Positions 35,909 through 37,512 of a stretch of 37,512 bases of DNA are shown here, piece by piece (the stretch's first letter is position 1; every line of letters starts with the position of its first letter). The stretch lies in the IMG/VR virus record IMGVR_UViG_3300048912_000210, positions 1 through 37,512 of that record; one strand, written 5' to 3'. Both the position numbers and the translations under genes were made by a program. The DNA comes from a virus. The notes beneath the pieces were generated by a model, which had not been told where the DNA came from, ran no database searches, and saw only the letters and a list, made by a program, of their open reading frames with translations.

Positions 35909-36096
35909 GACGTGGCGCCCTTCGTGGGTGCGGTGAGGATGAGGAGGAGGAACCCGGCGGTCAGCGGCAGTTGCCGCACCCAGCGGGGAAGCAGGTGCTC
36001 GGCACCCGCCCACCGCAGGGCCGCGGGGAACGTGACCGCGAACGCGACGGCGGCGAGGGCGATGCAGGCGAGGACGTCGCCACGGGACTCGTGCAT
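35905..36096 (-). CDS. Small membrane protein
   Basis: 63 residues, ATG 36096. It starts MHESRGDVLACIALAAVAFA and has two spans (VLACIALAAVAFAVTFPAAL and LPLTAGFLLLILTAP) joined by a basic loop. Function is unknown; it is coupled to the XRE gene upstream. Confidence 0.66.
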   Translation of the reverse strand: MHESRGDVLACIALAAVAFAVTFPAALRWAGAEHLLPRWVRQLPLTAGFLLLILTAPTKGATS

Positions 36097-36428
36097 CACT
36101 GGGCACCGCCCAACTCGGCCTCGACGAGGCTGGAGATCTGCTGAAGCAGCGAGGTGCGGCGGGCCAGGTCGCGAGACGTGAAGCTCTGCGAGTCGTCCGG
36201 CTTCAGCCCGAGCGCGACATCGAGCGTCGCGCCGAACAGACCGGCGAAGGCGACCGCTTCGTCGAGACGGACCGGCCGCTCGCCGCGCTCGATCTTCGCG
36301 ACGGTGGTCTGCTGAAAGACGGTGAACCCCTGCGCCTTCAGAGCGTCGGCGACCTTCTGCTGAGACAGGCCAGCAGCGGTACGGGTGCTCTTGAGCCACG
36401 CGGTGAAGACTTGGTTGGTGTCAGCCAT
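36096..36428 (-). CDS. XRE-family HTH regulator
   Basis: 110 residues, ATG 36428. It starts MADTNQVFTAWLKSTRTAAG and has a clear XRE HTH: LSQQKVADALKAQGFTVFQQ, TTVAKIERGERPVRLDEAVA. The C-terminal helix (SRDLARRTSLLQQISSLVEA) may mediate dimerisation. Together with the next XRE gene upstream it forms a regulator pair at the head of the recombination operon. Confidence 0.82.
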   Translation of the reverse strand: MADTNQVFTAWLKSTRTAAGLSQQKVADALKAQGFTVFQQTTVAKIERGERPVRLDEAVAFAGLFGATLDVALGLKPDDSQSFTSRDLARRTSLLQQISSLVEAELGGAQ

Positions 36429-36745
36429 CACGCACCACCCGTCCCGCAGGTGTTGCAGGTGAACCCGGCAGGCGGCTGGCCGTCGCACGCTCGGCACGGC
36501 GGCGCCGGTTCGAAGAGGTCACCCACCGGCACGTCGAACAACTCAGCCAGCGCGGCAACCTCGTTCGCGGTCCAGGACTTCGACCGCCCCGTCTCCGCCG
36601 CGCGCTCCCCGGCGGACCAACTCGCCTTCGACATCGCAGGGGCACCGGTGATGCGGCTGAAGCGCTGGGTGGCTTCCTCCTGCGTCCAGTTGCGGGCGCG
36701 GCGGAGACGTCGGACGTTGCGGCTGATGTTCTCGGCGGCGGTCAC
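36428..36745 (-). CDS. XRE-family HTH protein with C-terminal zinc ribbon
   Basis: 105 residues, GTG start at 36745 (GTGA overlap). The HTH lies at about 5-75 (NVRRLRRARNWTQEEATQRF, then SKSWTANEVAALAELFDVPV, GDLF). The end has PPCRACDGQPPAGFTCNTCG, two CxxC pairs forming a zinc ribbon. The HTH contains an insert (ITGAPAMSKASWSAGERAAE). A regulator with a metal-binding tail is unusual. Confidence 0.78.
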   Translation of the reverse strand: MTAAENISRNVRRLRRARNWTQEEATQRFSRITGAPAMSKASWSAGERAAETGRSKSWTANEVAALAELFDVPVGDLFEPAPPCRACDGQPPAGFTCNTCGTGGA

Positions 36746-37437
36746 TGGCCACCGTCCAGCGGGGGCAGGTCCCGGGGCACGAGGTACCGGTGCGCGAGCG
36801 GCCCGTCATGCGGATCCTCAACTCCGGCACGCTGCCCGGCGAGCAGGGCCTGCATCGGGGTCACGTCCTCGCGGAGGGCCTGCACCGGAGCGATCTGCCG
36901 CGTAATCCCGTCCAACGGAGCAGCCAGCGGAATCCCGAAGACCTCCCGCAGCTCGGGCTGCGAGACGGTGTCCTCGCTCACCAGCCGGCCCCGCTGCCAC
37001 GTCTGGCCGGTACGCAGCCGCTCGGCCAGTGCCGCACGCTGCCCTTCCAGTACGGCGAGCCGGGCCCGCAGCGCGGCGTTCGTCGACTCCAGCCCGTCGA
37101 TCCGGTCCCGGTCGGCACGCATCCGCTCACTGGCCAGGGACACGGACTCGTTCGTCTCGTGCCGCTCCTTCAGCAGCGCCGCGACCTCAGCCCGCAGACG
37201 CTCCAACTCCGGCACCTGCGGCGCCGGGCCCACCGGCATCGGCAGGGCGAACGCCACCGACGCCAACCCGTGCTCCGCGAGATCAGCCAGCGTCGCGAGC
37301 ACCGCATCCGGCGCACCGGCCACCATGTCGGCCAGCGCGTACAAGCCACGGCCCTCGCGGGTCACCGCACGCCGCATCCAGCACGACCCGTCCTGCGTGT
37401 TCACGACCAGCGGGTCACGCGACACCGGGGCGCTCAT
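36742..37437 (-). CDS. Coiled-coil hypothetical protein
   Basis: 231 residues starting MSAPVSRDPLVVNTQDGSCW, ATG 37437 in an ATGA overlap. A globular N terminus is followed by a long coiled coil (ELERLRAEVAALLKERHETN, ESTNAALRARLAVLEGQRAA) at about 75-140, then a polar C terminus with the segment PLAHRYLVPRDLPPLDGG. Function is unknown. Confidence 0.7.
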   Translation of the reverse strand: MSAPVSRDPLVVNTQDGSCWMRRAVTREGRGLYALADMVAGAPDAVLATLADLAEHGLASVAFALPMPVGPAPQVPELERLRAEVAALLKERHETNESVSLASERMRADRDRIDGLESTNAALRARLAVLEGQRAALAERLRTGQTWQRGRLVSEDTVSQPELREVFGIPLAAPLDGITRQIAPVQALREDVTPMQALLAGQRAGVEDPHDGPLAHRYLVPRDLPPLDGGQ

Positions 37438-37512
37438 GCCAGCACCTCGTTCGCGTCCGCAGCCGCCTCCAGCACCGCGACAACCGACTCCGTGGTCCGA
37501 CCCTCCAGGTCA
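37434..37512 (-). CDS. C-terminal fragment of an upstream gene
   Basis: Only the last 25 residues are in the window, ending in EGRTTESVVAVLEAAADANE followed by VLA and a TGA that overlaps the next ATG (ATGA). The frame stays open to the window edge. It is helical; no function can be given. Confidence 0.55.
   Translation of the reverse strand, partial: DLEGRTTESVVAVLEAAADANEVLA

Overview
The window is a stretch of a temperate actinobacterial siphovirus (phage or prophage), most likely from Streptomyces. The reasons are the very GC-rich third codon positions, frequent GTG starts, overlapping ATGA/GTGA/TGATG gene junctions, a WhiB-type gene, and a complete HK97-type head and tail operon. No host chromosomal gene, tRNA, rRNA, integrase, lysis gene or attachment site is visible. 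The window alone therefore does not say whether this is a free phage, an integrated prophage or a phage-plasmid.

Left third (1-14837, all minus strand, read right to left): the late operon. The order is small terminase, large terminase, a small membrane protein, a portal-MuF fusion, a ClpP-type prohead protease with a scaffold-like tail, the major capsid protein, a probable homing HNH endonuclease, four small head-region proteins, connector, neck and terminator proteins, two tail-tube-like proteins, the tail assembly chaperone pair gpG/gpGT with a CCCTTTG slippery site for -1 frameshifting, and a tape measure protein that runs off the left edge.

Middle (14891-22205): an accessory and control region made of short units separated by strong hairpins. 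A WYL-domain gene and an HTH/GIY-YIG operon diverge from a striking mirror-symmetric array of four TAGGC(C/A)TA boxes. Next come a stand-alone small lipoprotein and a five-gene membrane-protein operon headed by a DUF2637-type protein, which resembles the spread (spd) clusters of Streptomyces conjugative elements. Then come a small three-gene operon, a perfect palindromic operator, two HTH genes on the plus strand, and an intergenic element that can fold as a branched RNA.

Right part (22206-37512, almost all minus strand): early genes. A dense run of very small coupled genes follows a replication-initiator-like protein whose own coding sequence carries five iterons, read in all three frames. 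This looks like a lambda-O-type origin inside the initiator gene. Upstream are a ParB-like protein, an HTH protein and a GIY-YIG protein, then an orphan Phd antitoxin on the plus strand. Farther right is a long translation-coupled operon with XRE regulators, a YqaJ exonuclease, an ERF annealing protein, a DnaQ-like exonuclease, a RuvC-like resolvase and a WhiB domain fused to a zinc/HNH-like region. Together these supply recombination, DNA processing and transcription control.

All assignments come from reading motifs and gene order by eye. No database search was made.
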